Assembly (NCBI GenBank): GCA_023957975.1
Contig: JAMLGM010000001.1
Location: forward strand, 517,114 to 581,113
Direction: 5' to 3'
DNA length: 64,000 nucleotides
Origin: Microthrixaceae bacterium
Lineage (GTDB): Bacteria > Actinomycetota > Acidimicrobiia > Acidimicrobiales > Microtrichaceae
The number at the start of each line of letters is the position of its first letter. Within the stretch, counting starts at the first letter, position 1. Below the pieces are notes generated by a model, which saw nothing but the letters and a program-made list of their open reading frames with translations, was not told the DNA's origin and searched no databases. The position numbers were made by a program, and so were the translations under genes. Of this stretch, positions 35,975-45,033 are shown in pieces.

Positions 35975-36217
35975 TCACATGGGCAGTGGCGGTTCGTGCC
36001 AGGCTTTGCGGCTTGTGGGGTCGTAGCGGAGCCGTCGGAACCGTTTGTGAGCGGCTTGGGGTGTCACACCAAGCTGCTCGGCGATCTCAGCCCAGGTCGC
36101 ACCCCAATACATCGACCTCGCCACCGCGGTCTCAAGATCGGTTTCGATCCGTCGGAGCTGGCGGGTCGTCTCGGCTGTCTTCGCGAGTGCCGCCGCTTTG
36201 TGTTGCGTTCGTGCCAT
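35975..36217 (-). CDS. HTH accessory protein of the IS256-like element (copy 1)
   Basis: The 80-residue basic protein has a clear helix-turn-helix, WAEIAEQLGVTPQAAHKRFRRLRYD, after a helical N-terminus (TAETTRQLRRIETDLETAVARS). It lies downstream of the transposase inside the IS, an uncommon passenger for IS256. It might regulate the transposase or bind the IS ends; this is inference. Confidence 0.65.
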   Translation of the reverse strand: MARTQHKAAALAKTAETTRQLRRIETDLETAVARSMYWGATWAEIAEQLGVTPQAAHKRFRRLRYDPTSRKAWHEPPLPM

Positions 36218-36280
36218 ACCGGTTAACCCTCGTTGATAACGGTCGGCTCATCAACCATCGTTGATGAGATTGTTGGTCTG

Positions 36281-37510
36281 TCAACGATGGTTGAGTCGCC
36301 TGGCTCCAACTCGGCGAACGCGGTGCCCAAAAGCACTGCCATCGAACCCTCCGGCAGGTAACGACGCGCAATCGCCCACTCGTCGTGCTGGTCGGCCAAC
36401 ACCGCCCCCGATGAGGCGCAGTACTGCGGGGTCGTTCGGGAAGATCCCCACAACGTTGCTGCGTCGTTTGATCTCCTTGTTGAGTCGTTCCAACGGGTTG
36501 TTCGACCAGATTTTGCGCCAATGTCCGGTCGGGAAGCTGCGAAACGCCAACACGTCGCTGCGGGCATCACGCATCGACTCGGCGGCTTTGGGGAACCGCT
36601 GTGCGAGGGTGTCGGTCACTTCGTCCCACCGGGCCTCAACAGCGTCGGGATCGGTGAGCGCGAAGATCGACCGGAACGCTGCAGCAACCATCTCCTGGGA
36701 GCTTTTGGGGACAACAGCCAACAAGTTCCGCACGTAGTGGACCCGACAACGCTGCCACGACGACCCCGAAAAACACTTGCGGATCGACGCTTTCAGCCCG
36801 GCGTGGGCGTCGGAGATCACCAGACGAACACTGTTGAGCCCGCGGTCTTTTAACGAGCGTAGGAACCGGGTCCAAAACGTTTCGTCCTCGCTGTCGCCGA
36901 TGTCGACACCCAACACCTCGCGTCCACCCTCGGCGGTGATCCCGGTTGCGACGACCACAGCGCGACTGACGACTTGGCCCAAAGCGTCGTCGCGGACGTT
37001 CACATAGGTGGCGTCGAGGTACACGTACGGGAACCCAACATGGCCAAGGGTGCGGTTGCGAAACGCGTCGACGCGTTCATCAAGACCCGCGCAGATCCTC
37101 GATACTTCGGACTTGGAGATACCGGTGTCGACGCCCATCGCGGCGACGAGGTCGTCGACGCTGCGGGTCGATACCCCGTTCACGTACGCCTCCATCACAA
37201 CCGCGTACAGGGCCTGGTCGATACGACGCCGCGGTTCCAGGAGCGACGGGAAATAGCTGCCGGCGCGGAGTTTGGGGATACCGACTTGGAGGTCGCCGGC
37301 CTTGGTGGACAGGGTCTTGGAACGGGTGCCGTTGCGGTGCGTGACACGCTCACCACAGCGTTCGTAGCGGCCGGCACCGATCTTGTCGGCGGCTTCGACG
37401 TCGATCAACGCTTGCAGTGCCCACTGGGCCAGCTCGCGGACAAGATCGGTGCCGTCGCCGACACGAAGCGCGTCGAACAGTTCGGACAGGGCAGAATCGG
37501 GTAGAGCCAT
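36281..37510 (-). CDS. IS256-family transposase (copy 1, C-terminus frameshifted)
   Basis: The 409-residue frame has the family motifs THRNGTRSKTLSTKAGDLQVGIPKLR, FPYVYLDATYVNVRDD (first Asp), VRLVISDAHAGLKASIRKCF (second Asp) and WSNNPLERLNKEIKRRSNVVGIFPN (Glu). After RLIGG a run of five G (36405-36409 on this copy) shifts the frame; the usual ending (GAVLADQHDEWAIARRYLPE) continues in another frame to 36223. The catalytic core is intact. ATG 37510 follows GAGAGGA. Confidence 0.88.
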   Translation of the reverse strand: MALPDSALSELFDALRVGDGTDLVRELAQWALQALIDVEAADKIGAGRYERCGERVTHRNGTRSKTLSTKAGDLQVGIPKLRAGSYFPSLLEPRRRIDQALYAVVMEAYVNGVSTRSVDDLVAAMGVDTGISKSEVSRICAGLDERVDAFRNRTLGHVGFPYVYLDATYVNVRDDALGQVVSRAVVVATGITAEGGREVLGVDIGDSEDETFWTRFLRSLKDRGLNSVRLVISDAHAGLKASIRKCFSGSSWQRCRVHYVRNLLAVVPKSSQEMVAAAFRSIFALTDPDAVEARWDEVTDTLAQRFPKAAESMRDARSDVLAFRSFPTGHWRKIWSNNPLERLNKEIKRRSNVVGIFPNDPAVLRLIGGGVGRPARRVGDCASLPAGGFDGSAFGHRVRRVGARRLNHR

Positions 37511-37622
37511 CGGTGTGAATCCTCTCGTTGTGCACTTGGCGTACACACCGAGCATCACGCCGATGGCTCACCCACAGGTGGACCACCGCCCCCGAATTCC
37601 CACCACATGAAGGGACTCATAC

Positions 37623-37782
37623 CCGATCTGGTTCGTGGGTTGATGGTGATGGCCGCTGGTGGCGACCGGTTGAGGACCGGGCCGCGTTGGGGTGGTTTGG
37701 GGCGCGTCGAAGCTGACGGTCGTGGGTGTCGGGTTGTCAGCGCTCAGGGCTTTTTCGCGGTGCGCCTGGCCGCTCGGTGTTG
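37623..37782. other. gap between IS256 copy 1 and IS1380, no gene seen
   Basis: The 160 bp have no convincing reading frame and no end repeat I could match. They may be the outer end of the IS1380 element. Confidence 0.4.
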
Positions 37783-39124
37783 TCAGCCCGTCAGGGCTGG
37801 CAACGCCCGGAGGGCGGTGAGGGTGGCGGTGAACTGTTGTGCCCATGGCCAGCCGAGCGGGAGCCGCAATGTTGGTTTCCCGGAGCGGTTCACGAGCGTT
37901 CCTGCGATCGCGATGAGTCGGGTTCGTATCGTGGCGTGATTCAACATTGCCCGGTCGGCACTGGTGTCGCCCAAAAGACCGGTCCAACGGCTCAGGTTGT
38001 GGGCGAGCACAGCACACGCGAGCCACGCGGCGTTCGCTGAGTAGTGCCCGGAGGGGCAGTGCTGCAGTCCGGCGCCTTCTTTGAGATCGCGGATCGCGAG
38101 TTCGACAACAGCATGGTTGCGGTGGAACTCATCAGCAGCGACCGCGTCAAGATCGACGTCTACTGCCACACTACGAGGCGTGGTGCCGCCAATCAGGGAA
38201 CAGTTGGGCTTGTTTGCCGGTGAGTCGGGTACGCCGCACCACCAGTCGCACTGTGCGGGCCTTGTTGCCGCGACCGGTCGTGTAGGCGGTTTCGGCGACT
38301 TGGGCTTTCCCGCCGATCGTGTAGTCGATATCAACCCAGGCGTCCTCGGGGATCGCTGCTACCGCTGTCTTGATCGCCTGGTTCTGGGTGACGGTGATTG
38401 ACCACAACACGCCGTGGCGGTCCAGGGTGTCGACGAGTTTCCAGGACCAGAACCCCGAATCGGCTCGCAATGTGACCTGACCTGTGGCGCCGCAGCGGCG
38501 CAGTCGAGCGACCGTTTCGTTGACGAAACGCACGACACCACGCCCGGATCCGGCTGACCCTTTGCGCATGCGGGCATGCACGATTTCGCCGGTTCCGGCG
38601 CGGGTCGCGAGCAGCGGGTGATAGCCGAGCTGTTTGGTGTAGCCGTACGCGGCGCCTTGTTTGTGTTTGCCGTGGACCTCGGCGATGGTGGAGTCAACAT
38701 CGATCACCAACGGCTCCTCACCGGGTCCGGCGCCCAGGTGCCATGCTCGTTGCAACACGCGATCCGCGACGGCGTCGAGTTGTCGGACGTGGCCGAACGT
38801 GAAGCACCGCAGGAACGTCCCGATCGTCGAGGGTGCCATCACCCGGAACGGCAACACTCGCTGGGTGGCCCCGGCGCGGAGCACGTTGACGTGGTCGATA
38901 TGGGTAGCGCCGGCCAGGATCGCGCACACCATGGTCAACACTTTCCGCCCCGGTGACGCAGCCCCGGGCCGTGTCCGGTCGAGTTGGACCCACTCGTTGA
39001 TCAACGCTTCAAGGCCCAATCGTTTGATCAGTGTGCCGACCAGGATCAGCCCGGCGTTCGCGACCAGATTCGGGTCATCGAAAATGACGTCGTAACGGTC
39101 GATGTTGCGCGAAACTCTGCTCAC
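37783..39124 (-). pseudogene. IS1380-family transposase, frameshifted
   Basis: The N-terminal 317 codons (39124-38171) carry NAGLILVGTLIKRLGLEALI, TIGTFLRCFTFGHVRQLD, PLVIDVDSTIAEVHGKHKQGAAYGYTKQLGYHPLL and TLRADSGFWSWKLVDTLD, all IS1380 signatures. The frame stops after FPDWRHHAS; one frame over, DEFHRNHAVVELAIRDLKEGAGLQHCPSG continues to 37783. One base gained or lost near 38175-38190 explains this. The product is probably inactive. Confidence 0.85.
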
Positions 39125-39197
39125 AGAAAGTGCCTTCCGGATCCCGGGTCTTGACGACGTACAACACCGTCATCCTCCCAGACCAGAAGGCACTTTC
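39125..39197. repeat. inverted repeat upstream of IS1380 transposase
   Basis: AGAAAGTGCCTTC at 39125 and its complement GAAGGCACTTTC at 39185-39196 flank about 47 bp. This probably belongs to the right end of the IS1380 element. A matching terminal repeat on the left could not be found. Confidence 0.4.
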
Positions 39198-39213
39198 CGC
39201 GGACGCGCACACC

Positions 39214-39588
39214 TCACCCCACCAGGCGCATCGGTGGATCCAGGCTAAGTACCCGACACGACACCACAACGGGAACCCCGTGGGCGGCGAACTCGGACCC
39301 GAGCGGGTACATCATCGTTTTGGGACCTTCGCCTGGCCGAGAAACGCGGCGTAGCACCTCGTTTTCGATCTCCAACAGCCGCACACGCTTGCGTAGCTCG
39401 GCGGACTCTGTGGTGGTGACGCCGGGGCGGTCGCCGTCCCCGACAGCGGCTCGGCGGAGCCACTTCGACAACGTCATCGGGTGGATCCCGAAATCGGCGG
39501 CGACCTGATCCAAGGTCACACCATCGGGGCGGCTCCGAGCTACCTTCACGACATCGTCGCGGGACTCCTGCGGATAGGGCTTGGCCAT
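39214..39588 (-). pseudogene. IS3-family orfA remnant fused to start of orfB
   Basis: The frame begins MAKPYPQESRDDVVKVARSR and contains an HTH (TLDQVAADFGIHPMTLSKWLRRA) and the leucine-zipper ENEVLRRV of IS3 OrfA. It then runs into MMYPLGSEFAAHGVPVVVSCRVL, the usual start of an IS3 OrfB, and ends at an unrelated stop. The rest of orfB is missing. It differs from the IS3 element at 60 kb. Confidence 0.75.
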
Positions 39589-39687
39589 GAGGACATCCTT
39601 CCGGGCCTGCCCCACAGGCAAACCAGCTCAGATGCCACCTCAACGCGCGGCAGTCCCTCTTGGCGGGCGGGGTCGCGATATCTCCTG

Positions 39688-39693
39688 TATAAT
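39688..39693 (+). promoter_or_regulatory. TATAAT promoter box of the oxygenase cluster, left operon
   Basis: A perfect TATAAT (in CTGTATAATGTC) lies 67 bp before GTG 39761. In this GC-rich DNA it stands out. A -35 at the right spacing is not obvious. It would drive the gene series 39761-45863. Confidence 0.5.
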
Positions 39694-39760
39694 GTCTGCA
39701 TTGTTGGTGGTGCTGCGAGGTCCTTGCGGCGGTGGCTTGGAATGGAATGTGGGAGTGGGA

Positions 39761-40447
39761 GTGAACGACGAAGATTCTAACTCTGCCTCGGTTGAGGACG
39801 ATCTCCGGGTGGCTCGTCGAGACGCGCTGAAGAAGGCGGCGGCTGGAGCGGCCGTCGGCGGCGTCGTCTGGGCGGCGCCGCGCGTGGAGGGCCTGTCGCT
39901 GGTCCCGAATTATGCCTCGGCCGGTACCGCCACGGCCGGACCGATCACGTTCGTGATTGAATCAACGAGCCGTTCCGATGGCGGCGGGTATTACGCTGAC
40001 AGTGACGTCAGCAACTGGGGCACTCTGAACGGTTGCGACAATGGCGACGCGGATTACCACACCGCCATCAACGGCAGGAGTAATCCCAGCGTGTCCATCT
40101 CGCCGCTCCCAGCGTCTACCCAGTTCTCGGCCATCACGATGTCTGCTCCGCTCGGAGCTGCGGGTAACGCTGTCGTCACGGTGCCGAACGGCATCGACGC
40201 CGACCTCAACGCCAACTACACGATCAACGTAGCGTTCAACATTGACCCGCCGTGGAATAAGTGCCGGATCAACGCCGTGACCTTCAATAAGTGTATCCCT
40301 GGGCCCGGTCCGACCTCTGGTACCTTCACCATCAATAACAATCCCGAGCCTGGGGCGACGAACCCGGCGCCATTTACCGCGGGTGTGACCATCGGCCCTC
40401 AGCCACAGAACTTCGCCCGCATGGATATTACGGTGCAGTGTAGCTGA
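39761..40447 (+). CDS. Tat-type exported protein, candidate substrate of the cluster
   Basis: The 228-residue protein has an N-terminal ARRDALKKAAAGAAVGGVVWAAP, a twin-Arg and hydrophobic stretch like actinobacterial Tat signals, followed by NYASAGTA as possible cleavage region. The mature part is Asn/Thr/Pro/Gly-rich (TFTINNNPEPGATNPAPF) with six Cys and likely beta structure; no known enzyme motif. GTG 39761 has GGGAG upstream. It is the first gene of the oxygenase operon, so it may be the protein modified before export; that is inference. Confidence 0.65.
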   Translation: MNDEDSNSASVEDDLRVARRDALKKAAAGAAVGGVVWAAPRVEGLSLVPNYASAGTATAGPITFVIESTSRSDGGGYYADSDVSNWGTLNGCDNGDADYHTAINGRSNPSVSISPLPASTQFSAITMSAPLGAAGNAVVTVPNGIDADLNANYTINVAFNIDPPWNKCRINAVTFNKCIPGPGPTSGTFTINNNPEPGATNPAPFTAGVTIGPQPQNFARMDITVQCS

Positions 40448-40451
40448 GGCG

Positions 40452-41750
40452 ATGGTGACTTTGGCCGGAGCGCGGATTCCTCCTGTCCGCGTGCGTGAGG
40501 TGACAGCCGTTCCCAAGCTGCGGTTGACCCCGCGCAGCCGGGACCGTGACGAGATGACGTTGGTCGCTGCTGCTGCCTGCGGGACGCGCCGGGCGGCGGA
40601 CAGGCTGGCGCAGCGTCTCGGCGGGTTCCGACTCGACGGGCTCACTCAGGTGGTCGACGACGCTCGAGCGCTGGTGTTTGAGGTCGACCAGGCTTTCCTA
40701 CTGGAACTCGATGCAGCGCGGGGAATCGATGAAGTCATGATGGCCATGGAACCGGTAAGGCCGCGTGTGGGCTTTGCCGATGGCACGAAGCGCACCGAGG
40801 TACCACAGCTCTCTCGCATGGTCGACCAACGCCAAGGCTACGGTAATCCCTGGCGACGCCTGCACCCGGTTGGGACCGCTGAGGCGCTGTCCGAGGGCGT
40901 GACCGTGGTCTTGAACGACATCTCACCGATTCTTCGCGGCGGGGTGCTTGACCTCGGTCACGATGTCAGCCGGGTGCGTTCGGTCCGAACCCAGATCAAC
41001 GCCTACATCAGCGAGCGTGAGGCGCCAGGGTTCGGGCGGCACTGGGATGACCATGACGTTCTGATCATTCAGGTGGCCGGACGGAAGCGCTGGGAGATCT
41101 TCGCCCCCGCCGCCTTGTCCCCGGCCCGGTCGTGGGTGGCTCCCGAGGCTTGTGGTGCATCGGTCTTGTCGGTTGTGCTCGAACCCGGGTTGGGGCTCTT
41201 TATACCGCGCGGCTGGCCTCATGCGGTTCGGGGATTCGCCGATGTTGTGTCAGTCCACCTCACGGTCGGCACCCGTCGACAGATCCTGGCGGAGACGATC
41301 TCGGACGTTGAGGTGCGTCCCGCCGTCGGGACGCCGAACGGACGATTCATCACGGGCGCGGTCGACTGGGCAACGCCTGACCGCGATGCCGTCGAGGCCT
41401 CCGTGGCGCGCTTCCGCGGGATGATTGAGACGTTGCCATATGACGGCCCGCTGACGACAATGGGACGTTTGGCGCAGCTCGGTTCCGATTCGTTGGTGAG
41501 CGCGGCGCTTCCGGGCGGAGCGGTGTTTGCAGAACCGCCCGACCCAGATTCCCTGAGCTTCGCAACCTCAGGGTATGTGTACGAAATCCCTCGTCCTCTG
41601 GTGCCTTCACTCGCGTTGCTGCTCGAAGGGCGCACTGAATCAATTCGTATCCTCGCAGAGCGGTCCCCTGGAACCTTGCCCGCCGACGTCGAGCAACTCG
41701 TGCGGACGCTCGCTCGTCGAGACGTAGTCCGAATCTTCGATACCGCATGA
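40452..41750 (+). CDS. JmjC/cupin-4 2-oxoglutarate oxygenase with C-terminal winged helix
   Basis: The 432-residue protein carries a JmjC-type Fe(II)/2OG domain like bacterial YcfD/NO66 relatives: FGRHWDDHDVLIIQVAGRKRWEIF (His and Asp ligands near 197-199) and GLGLFIPRGWPHAVRG (third His near 255). The C-terminal 65 residues (YVYEIPRPLVPSLALLLEG...DVEQLVRTLARRDVVRIFD) look like a winged helix. Family members hydroxylate protein side chains. It starts 4 nt after the exported protein and its stop overlaps the next ATG. Confidence 0.87.
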   Translation: MVTLAGARIPPVRVREVTAVPKLRLTPRSRDRDEMTLVAAAACGTRRAADRLAQRLGGFRLDGLTQVVDDARALVFEVDQAFLLELDAARGIDEVMMAMEPVRPRVGFADGTKRTEVPQLSRMVDQRQGYGNPWRRLHPVGTAEALSEGVTVVLNDISPILRGGVLDLGHDVSRVRSVRTQINAYISEREAPGFGRHWDDHDVLIIQVAGRKRWEIFAPAALSPARSWVAPEACGASVLSVVLEPGLGLFIPRGWPHAVRGFADVVSVHLTVGTRRQILAETISDVEVRPAVGTPNGRFITGAVDWATPDRDAVEASVARFRGMIETLPYDGPLTTMGRLAQLGSDSLVSAALPGGAVFAEPPDPDSLSFATSGYVYEIPRPLVPSLALLLEGRTESIRILAERSPGTLPADVEQLVRTLARRDVVRIFDTA

Positions 41751-42343
41751 GTGTCGAGTCGTTAACCGATCAGCGCACTACATACGGGCGTCACGGAGTC
41801 TGCACGCTGCCGTCTCTAATCGAGCCAGCTCTCTACACGTTTCTGATGGACTATCTGAACCTGCGCGGTCATGCTGACGCTCTGGCGGCGGACGTTCAGG
41901 TTGTCGGTTCGACGGTGCTGTACGGCGATCCAGCTTTTGACACGGTGCTTGGCCGACTGGCCGGTAAACTGTCCGCTGTGGTCGGAGTGCCGCTGCTGCC
42001 AACATATTCGTTCGTGCGGGTGTACAGGGCCGGTCAGCAACTTGTTCCTCACACCGACCGGTCCGCCTGCGAGCACAGCGTGACTGTGCACCTCGGCTCG
42101 TCGTCGCAGGCGTCGTGGCCGATCTCAGTCACGACGCTTGACGGGTTGACCCACGCGGTGCCACTCGCCCCAGGCGACGGGCTCGGATACCGCGGGTCGG
42201 CGGTCCGTCACTGGCGCGACGTCTGTCGTCACGAGTGGTACGCACAACTCTTCCTCCATTATGTCGAGGCCAACGGGCAGCACCGTAGCCAGGTGTTCGA
42301 CGGTCGTGACTACTTGGGCCTTCCTCGGGAAGCGGAGGCGTGA
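41747..42343 (+). CDS. prolyl-hydroxylase-like Fe(II)/2OG oxygenase
   Basis: The 198-residue protein has the double-stranded beta-helix core: YSFVRVYRAGQQLVPHTDRSACEHSVTVHLG with His102-x-Asp104, and GDGLGYRGSAVRHWRD with the distal His, followed by WYAQLFLHYV. This is typical of small P4H-type oxygenases that hydroxylate proteins, peptides or amino acids. ATG 41747 overlaps the JmjC stop (ATGA) and the next gene overlaps its stop (GTGA). Confidence 0.8.
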   Translation: MSVESLTDQRTTYGRHGVCTLPSLIEPALYTFLMDYLNLRGHADALAADVQVVGSTVLYGDPAFDTVLGRLAGKLSAVVGVPLLPTYSFVRVYRAGQQLVPHTDRSACEHSVTVHLGSSSQASWPISVTTLDGLTHAVPLAPGDGLGYRGSAVRHWRDVCRHEWYAQLFLHYVEANGQHRSQVFDGRDYLGLPREAEA

Positions 42344-42930
42344 CCGTTTGGCTGCCACCGTGTGGCAACCCAGACTTCATGGCTGTGGAGCAGATTGAGT
42401 TGTTCTCTGCCGACGAGTGTGCCGCGTTGATCTCGGCGGCGGACCCAACGCTTTGGACGTCCGCTCGCGTAACTGACAACGGATCTGCGTACGGTTCGGT
42501 AGACGCGAACGTTCGATCTGCGCTTACCCAGCCGATTCCCAGCACATACTTCGACCCTGTGGTCCAGCGGATCGTCCGAGCCATCGGAGCGCTCAACTCA
42601 TCGCGCTGGCGATACGATCTGACCGGACTAGTTGCTTGGGATTTCCCGAGTCTGCTCCTGTACGATGCCGGGGCGATGGATCATTTCACACAACACGTCG
42701 ACGCTGGGGCCGAGAACTCCACACGGAAGTTGTCGTTTTCGCTGCAACTCAGTGACGGTGCTGACTACCGCGGAGGCGATCTCATCTTCGGTGGAGTTGC
42801 AGGACTAGCGAAGCGGGGTCGCGGTTGGATGACGGTGTTTCCGTCGATCTTGGCCCACGAGGTCACACCGACCATTGCCGGTCGTCGGTTTGCCGTTGTT
42901 GGCTGGATCCACGGGCCCGCATTCCGATGA
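42340..42930 (+). CDS. Fe(II)/2OG oxygenase (P4H/PiuC-like)
   Basis: The 196-residue protein has DHFTQHVDAG (His about 119, Asp 121), RKLSFSLQLSDGADYRGGDLIFGG, then GWMTVFPSILAHEVTPTIAGRRFAVVGWIHG with the distal His and 2OG-binding Arg. All active-site residues are present. The start GTG overlaps the previous stop, and the downstream gene, which overlaps in ATGA, is a degenerate relative of this one. Confidence 0.84.
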   Translation: MTVWLPPCGNPDFMAVEQIELFSADECAALISAADPTLWTSARVTDNGSAYGSVDANVRSALTQPIPSTYFDPVVQRIVRAIGALNSSRWRYDLTGLVAWDFPSLLLYDAGAMDHFTQHVDAGAENSTRKLSFSLQLSDGADYRGGDLIFGGVAGLAKRGRGWMTVFPSILAHEVTPTIAGRRFAVVGWIHGPAFR

Positions 42931-43463
42931 CGGCGCCTGACGATCCGTCGACTGCTCGAGACATTAGCGGTTTCAAGGCCGAGCCTATCCTCGTCCCGCC
43001 GATGGAGAACTCGTTTGTCGTCGGCATAGCGACTGCGCGGGTGTTGGGTCCGGAAGCCGCAGCGGCGGTCTGGAACGAACTGGCCGTCAGCGGATCGAGC
43101 GCCGACCTTGACCGAGTCTTGGTAGAGGCCATTGGGAGCGCAAACTCAAACTACTTTCACTTCGAGCTGGCCGCATTGCACGAGGCGACCGGTCCTCGGC
43201 TTTTGCATCACCTCGACCGAGGAATGTTGGCGGACGCAGGGCTCAGTCGAGAGGCCTCCACTAGGAAGCTGACCATCCTGCTCCCGCTCGTTGCCGAGGT
43301 GGACACCGTGCTTCCCGTCGTGGAGTTTCCCGAGGTCGAAAGGTCGGAGCAGCTTGCGGTTGGCACCGCACTCATGTTCCCGTCCTTCCTTCGCGCTGCG
43401 GCGGGTGCAGCGGCCGAGTTCGGGGCTGTATTGTCGTTTGCGCTCGGCGATGCGTTCCGGTGA
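42927..43463 (+). CDS. degenerate 2OG-oxygenase paralogue (pseudoenzyme)
   Basis: The 178 residues can be aligned with the preceding gene: STRKLTILLPLV matches STRKLSFSLQL, and LAVGTALMFPSFLRAAAGAAAEFGAVLSFALGDAFR matches the FPSILAHEV...FAVVGWIHGPAFR ending. The metal ligands are lost: where HxD stands the sequence reads LADAG, and the distal His is replaced (FPSFLRAAA). The gene is intact with ATGA coupling, so it may be a structural or substrate-binding partner rather than an enzyme. Confidence 0.75.
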   Translation: MTAPDDPSTARDISGFKAEPILVPPMENSFVVGIATARVLGPEAAAAVWNELAVSGSSADLDRVLVEAIGSANSNYFHFELAALHEATGPRLLHHLDRGMLADAGLSREASTRKLTILLPLVAEVDTVLPVVEFPEVERSEQLAVGTALMFPSFLRAAAGAAAEFGAVLSFALGDAFR

Positions 43464-43514
43464 ATCGCCCGAGGCTATTCGCTACAGTTCTGGATCCGAG
43501 AAAGGAAGTAAACC

Positions 43515-43964
43515 GTGCTAGCAGTTGGTGAGGTTATTCCCGATTTCGTGATGACCGATGCCGATGGGGGTCCGATTGAGCGGGCCGACCTCGCAGGACG
43601 TTGGACTCTATGGTTCTGGTTTCCGAAGTCGAACACCCCCGGGTGTACTGCCCAGGCAACCGGACTACGCGATCAGGCCGAGGCGTTCGCCGACTTGGAC
43701 TGTCAAATTATCGGAGCATCGTTCGACCCGACATGGATGCTTCGCACTTTCCGCGATGAGCATTCGCTGCCTTTCATTCTAGTCTCCGATGACACTCGCG
43801 AAGTTGCTGTCTCCGTAGGCGCTGCAGCGGACGAAGACGCGCCGACGCCGCGTCGGATTGCTTATCTGATCGACGCGGATCTCATCGTGCGTGTCGTCTA
43901 TATTGTGGACAACCCTGAGTTCTTTGCCGAGGGGGTGTTGGATGACCTCGACGAGTTCACGTGA
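43515..43964 (+). CDS. peroxiredoxin (AhpC/TSA family, Bcp-like)
   Basis: The 149-residue thioredoxin-fold protein has WFWFPKSNTPGCTAQATGLRDQ with the peroxidatic Cys at residue 44, matching the Bcp pattern P-x-x-x-T-x-x-C. A second Cys is in LDCQIIG. It reduces peroxides and could protect iron-dependent oxygenases in the cluster. GTG 43515 follows AAAGGAAG. It overlaps the next gene by 23 bp. Confidence 0.88.
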   Translation: MLAVGEVIPDFVMTDADGGPIERADLAGRWTLWFWFPKSNTPGCTAQATGLRDQAEAFADLDCQIIGASFDPTWMLRTFRDEHSLPFILVSDDTREVAVSVGAAADEDAPTPRRIAYLIDADLIVRVVYIVDNPEFFAEGVLDDLDEFT

Positions 43965-45033
43965 CGCGGCTGATTTCTGGTCACACCTTGCAGCACGTCG
44001 GCCCAGAGCCCGACGCGATCTGTGTCGTGCCGACGTCGACGGTGGTTCCGTCGTGGGTGGGCAGGACGTCGGACGGGTAGCGGCGTTCGACCCTGTGATG
44101 ACGGTGCTCTGGGACTCCCTCGACGGAGTAACGACGGTCAATGATCTAGCCGTGGATGTCGCATCCTCGCTTGGCCTGCCGATCGATCCGGTGCGCGAAC
44201 AGGTCGCGTGGTTCGTAGCGTCGTTAGAGCAGGACGGTATGCTCGCTGATGTCGATCAAGCTGACGTAGTCTCCGCCGACCCGTTTCCCCCGATTCCGGC
44301 AGACTCTTGCCTCGGAAGACGGCTTGGCTTGGGGCGGATGACTATGGTGCGAATCGAGCGTGCCGATGGATCGTTCCTGGCTGGATCGACAGAGCCCGAG
44401 GCAGTCTTGAGTTGGCCGGATCACATAGTGGTCGACAATCCCGACGATTGGGGTGGTGAGACCTATTACCTCCGACTGACGCGAGGTTCGGTCCGAGCAC
44501 CGCGGGCTCAGCAGGTGTTCGATTCAACCGGGCAACTGATCTACGTATCTCGTGACGTCGATGCGGCGATGGCTGCGTTTCACCGCACTCTCGCCGGTAG
44601 GATCGACGCCGCCGAGCGGGTGGCCGGATGGATCGGTGGCCCAGCACTCCTTGGCGATCGTGGGGTAACCCTTGTGCATCCCGCGATGGCCGGTACGGTA
44701 TTCGGTCCGATTCGTTCGGCACTCGAACGGGGTGGTCTGTCCATGGTTCCAGCGGGGGTTCTTCGAGTCGGCGACGGCTCGGTCATCGCGGTGGGAGGCG
44801 GTAACGCCAAAGAAGAGGAGTTCCCGCTCGAGGCAGTTCTTCTGCCAGGCGCTCCAACTGGACCCGTTGCCGTCCGGCGACTGCTCGATTTCTTCCTCTA
44901 CTGGGATCAGGTCAGCTTTGACGCTGCGAAGCGCGTAGCCACTGCGACGCCGATCTTCGACGTCGACCTCGTGATGTCGCGGGACGACCTCGTGAGACAG
45001 ATCCTAGCGGTCGGGACTTCCTCATCAAGATGA
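43942..45033 (+). CDS. PqqD-like domain fused to HprK-like region without P-loop
   Basis: In the 363-residue protein, residues about 35-90 (RVAAFDPVMTVLWDSLDGVTTVNDLAVDV...VAWFVASLEQDGMLAD) follow the PqqD pattern, a peptide-binding domain of peptide-modifying pathways. The remaining 270 residues look like HprK-related domains of such systems in length and in pieces such as WPDHIVVDNPDDW and AMAAFHRTLAGRIDAAER, but no GxxxxGKS/T is present (GVTLVHPAMAGTVFG stands there). Likely a substrate-presenting or regulatory protein. ATG 43942 follows GAGGGGG. Confidence 0.65.
   Translation: MTSTSSRDAADFWSHLAARRPRARRDLCRADVDGGSVVGGQDVGRVAAFDPVMTVLWDSLDGVTTVNDLAVDVASSLGLPIDPVREQVAWFVASLEQDGMLADVDQADVVSADPFPPIPADSCLGRRLGLGRMTMVRIERADGSFLAGSTEPEAVLSWPDHIVVDNPDDWGGETYYLRLTRGSVRAPRAQQVFDSTGQLIYVSRDVDAAMAAFHRTLAGRIDAAERVAGWIGGPALLGDRGVTLVHPAMAGTVFGPIRSALERGGLSMVPAGVLRVGDGSVIAVGGGNAKEEEFPLEAVLLPGAPTGPVAVRRLLDFFLYWDQVSFDAAKRVATATPIFDVDLVMSRDDLVRQILAVGTSSSR

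Larger units (their letters stand above)
35861..37622 (-). mobile_element. IS256-family element, copy 1 (identical to 47560-49321, inverted)
   Basis: The element is 1762 bp with ends GTATGAGTCCCTTCATGTGG and GACAGAGTCCCGTCAGGTGG (read inward). The identity to copy 2 stops exactly at these coordinates. The flanking octamers GCTTGGTA and CCGATCTG differ, so there is no target duplication and one flank has been lost or rearranged. Confidence 0.88.
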
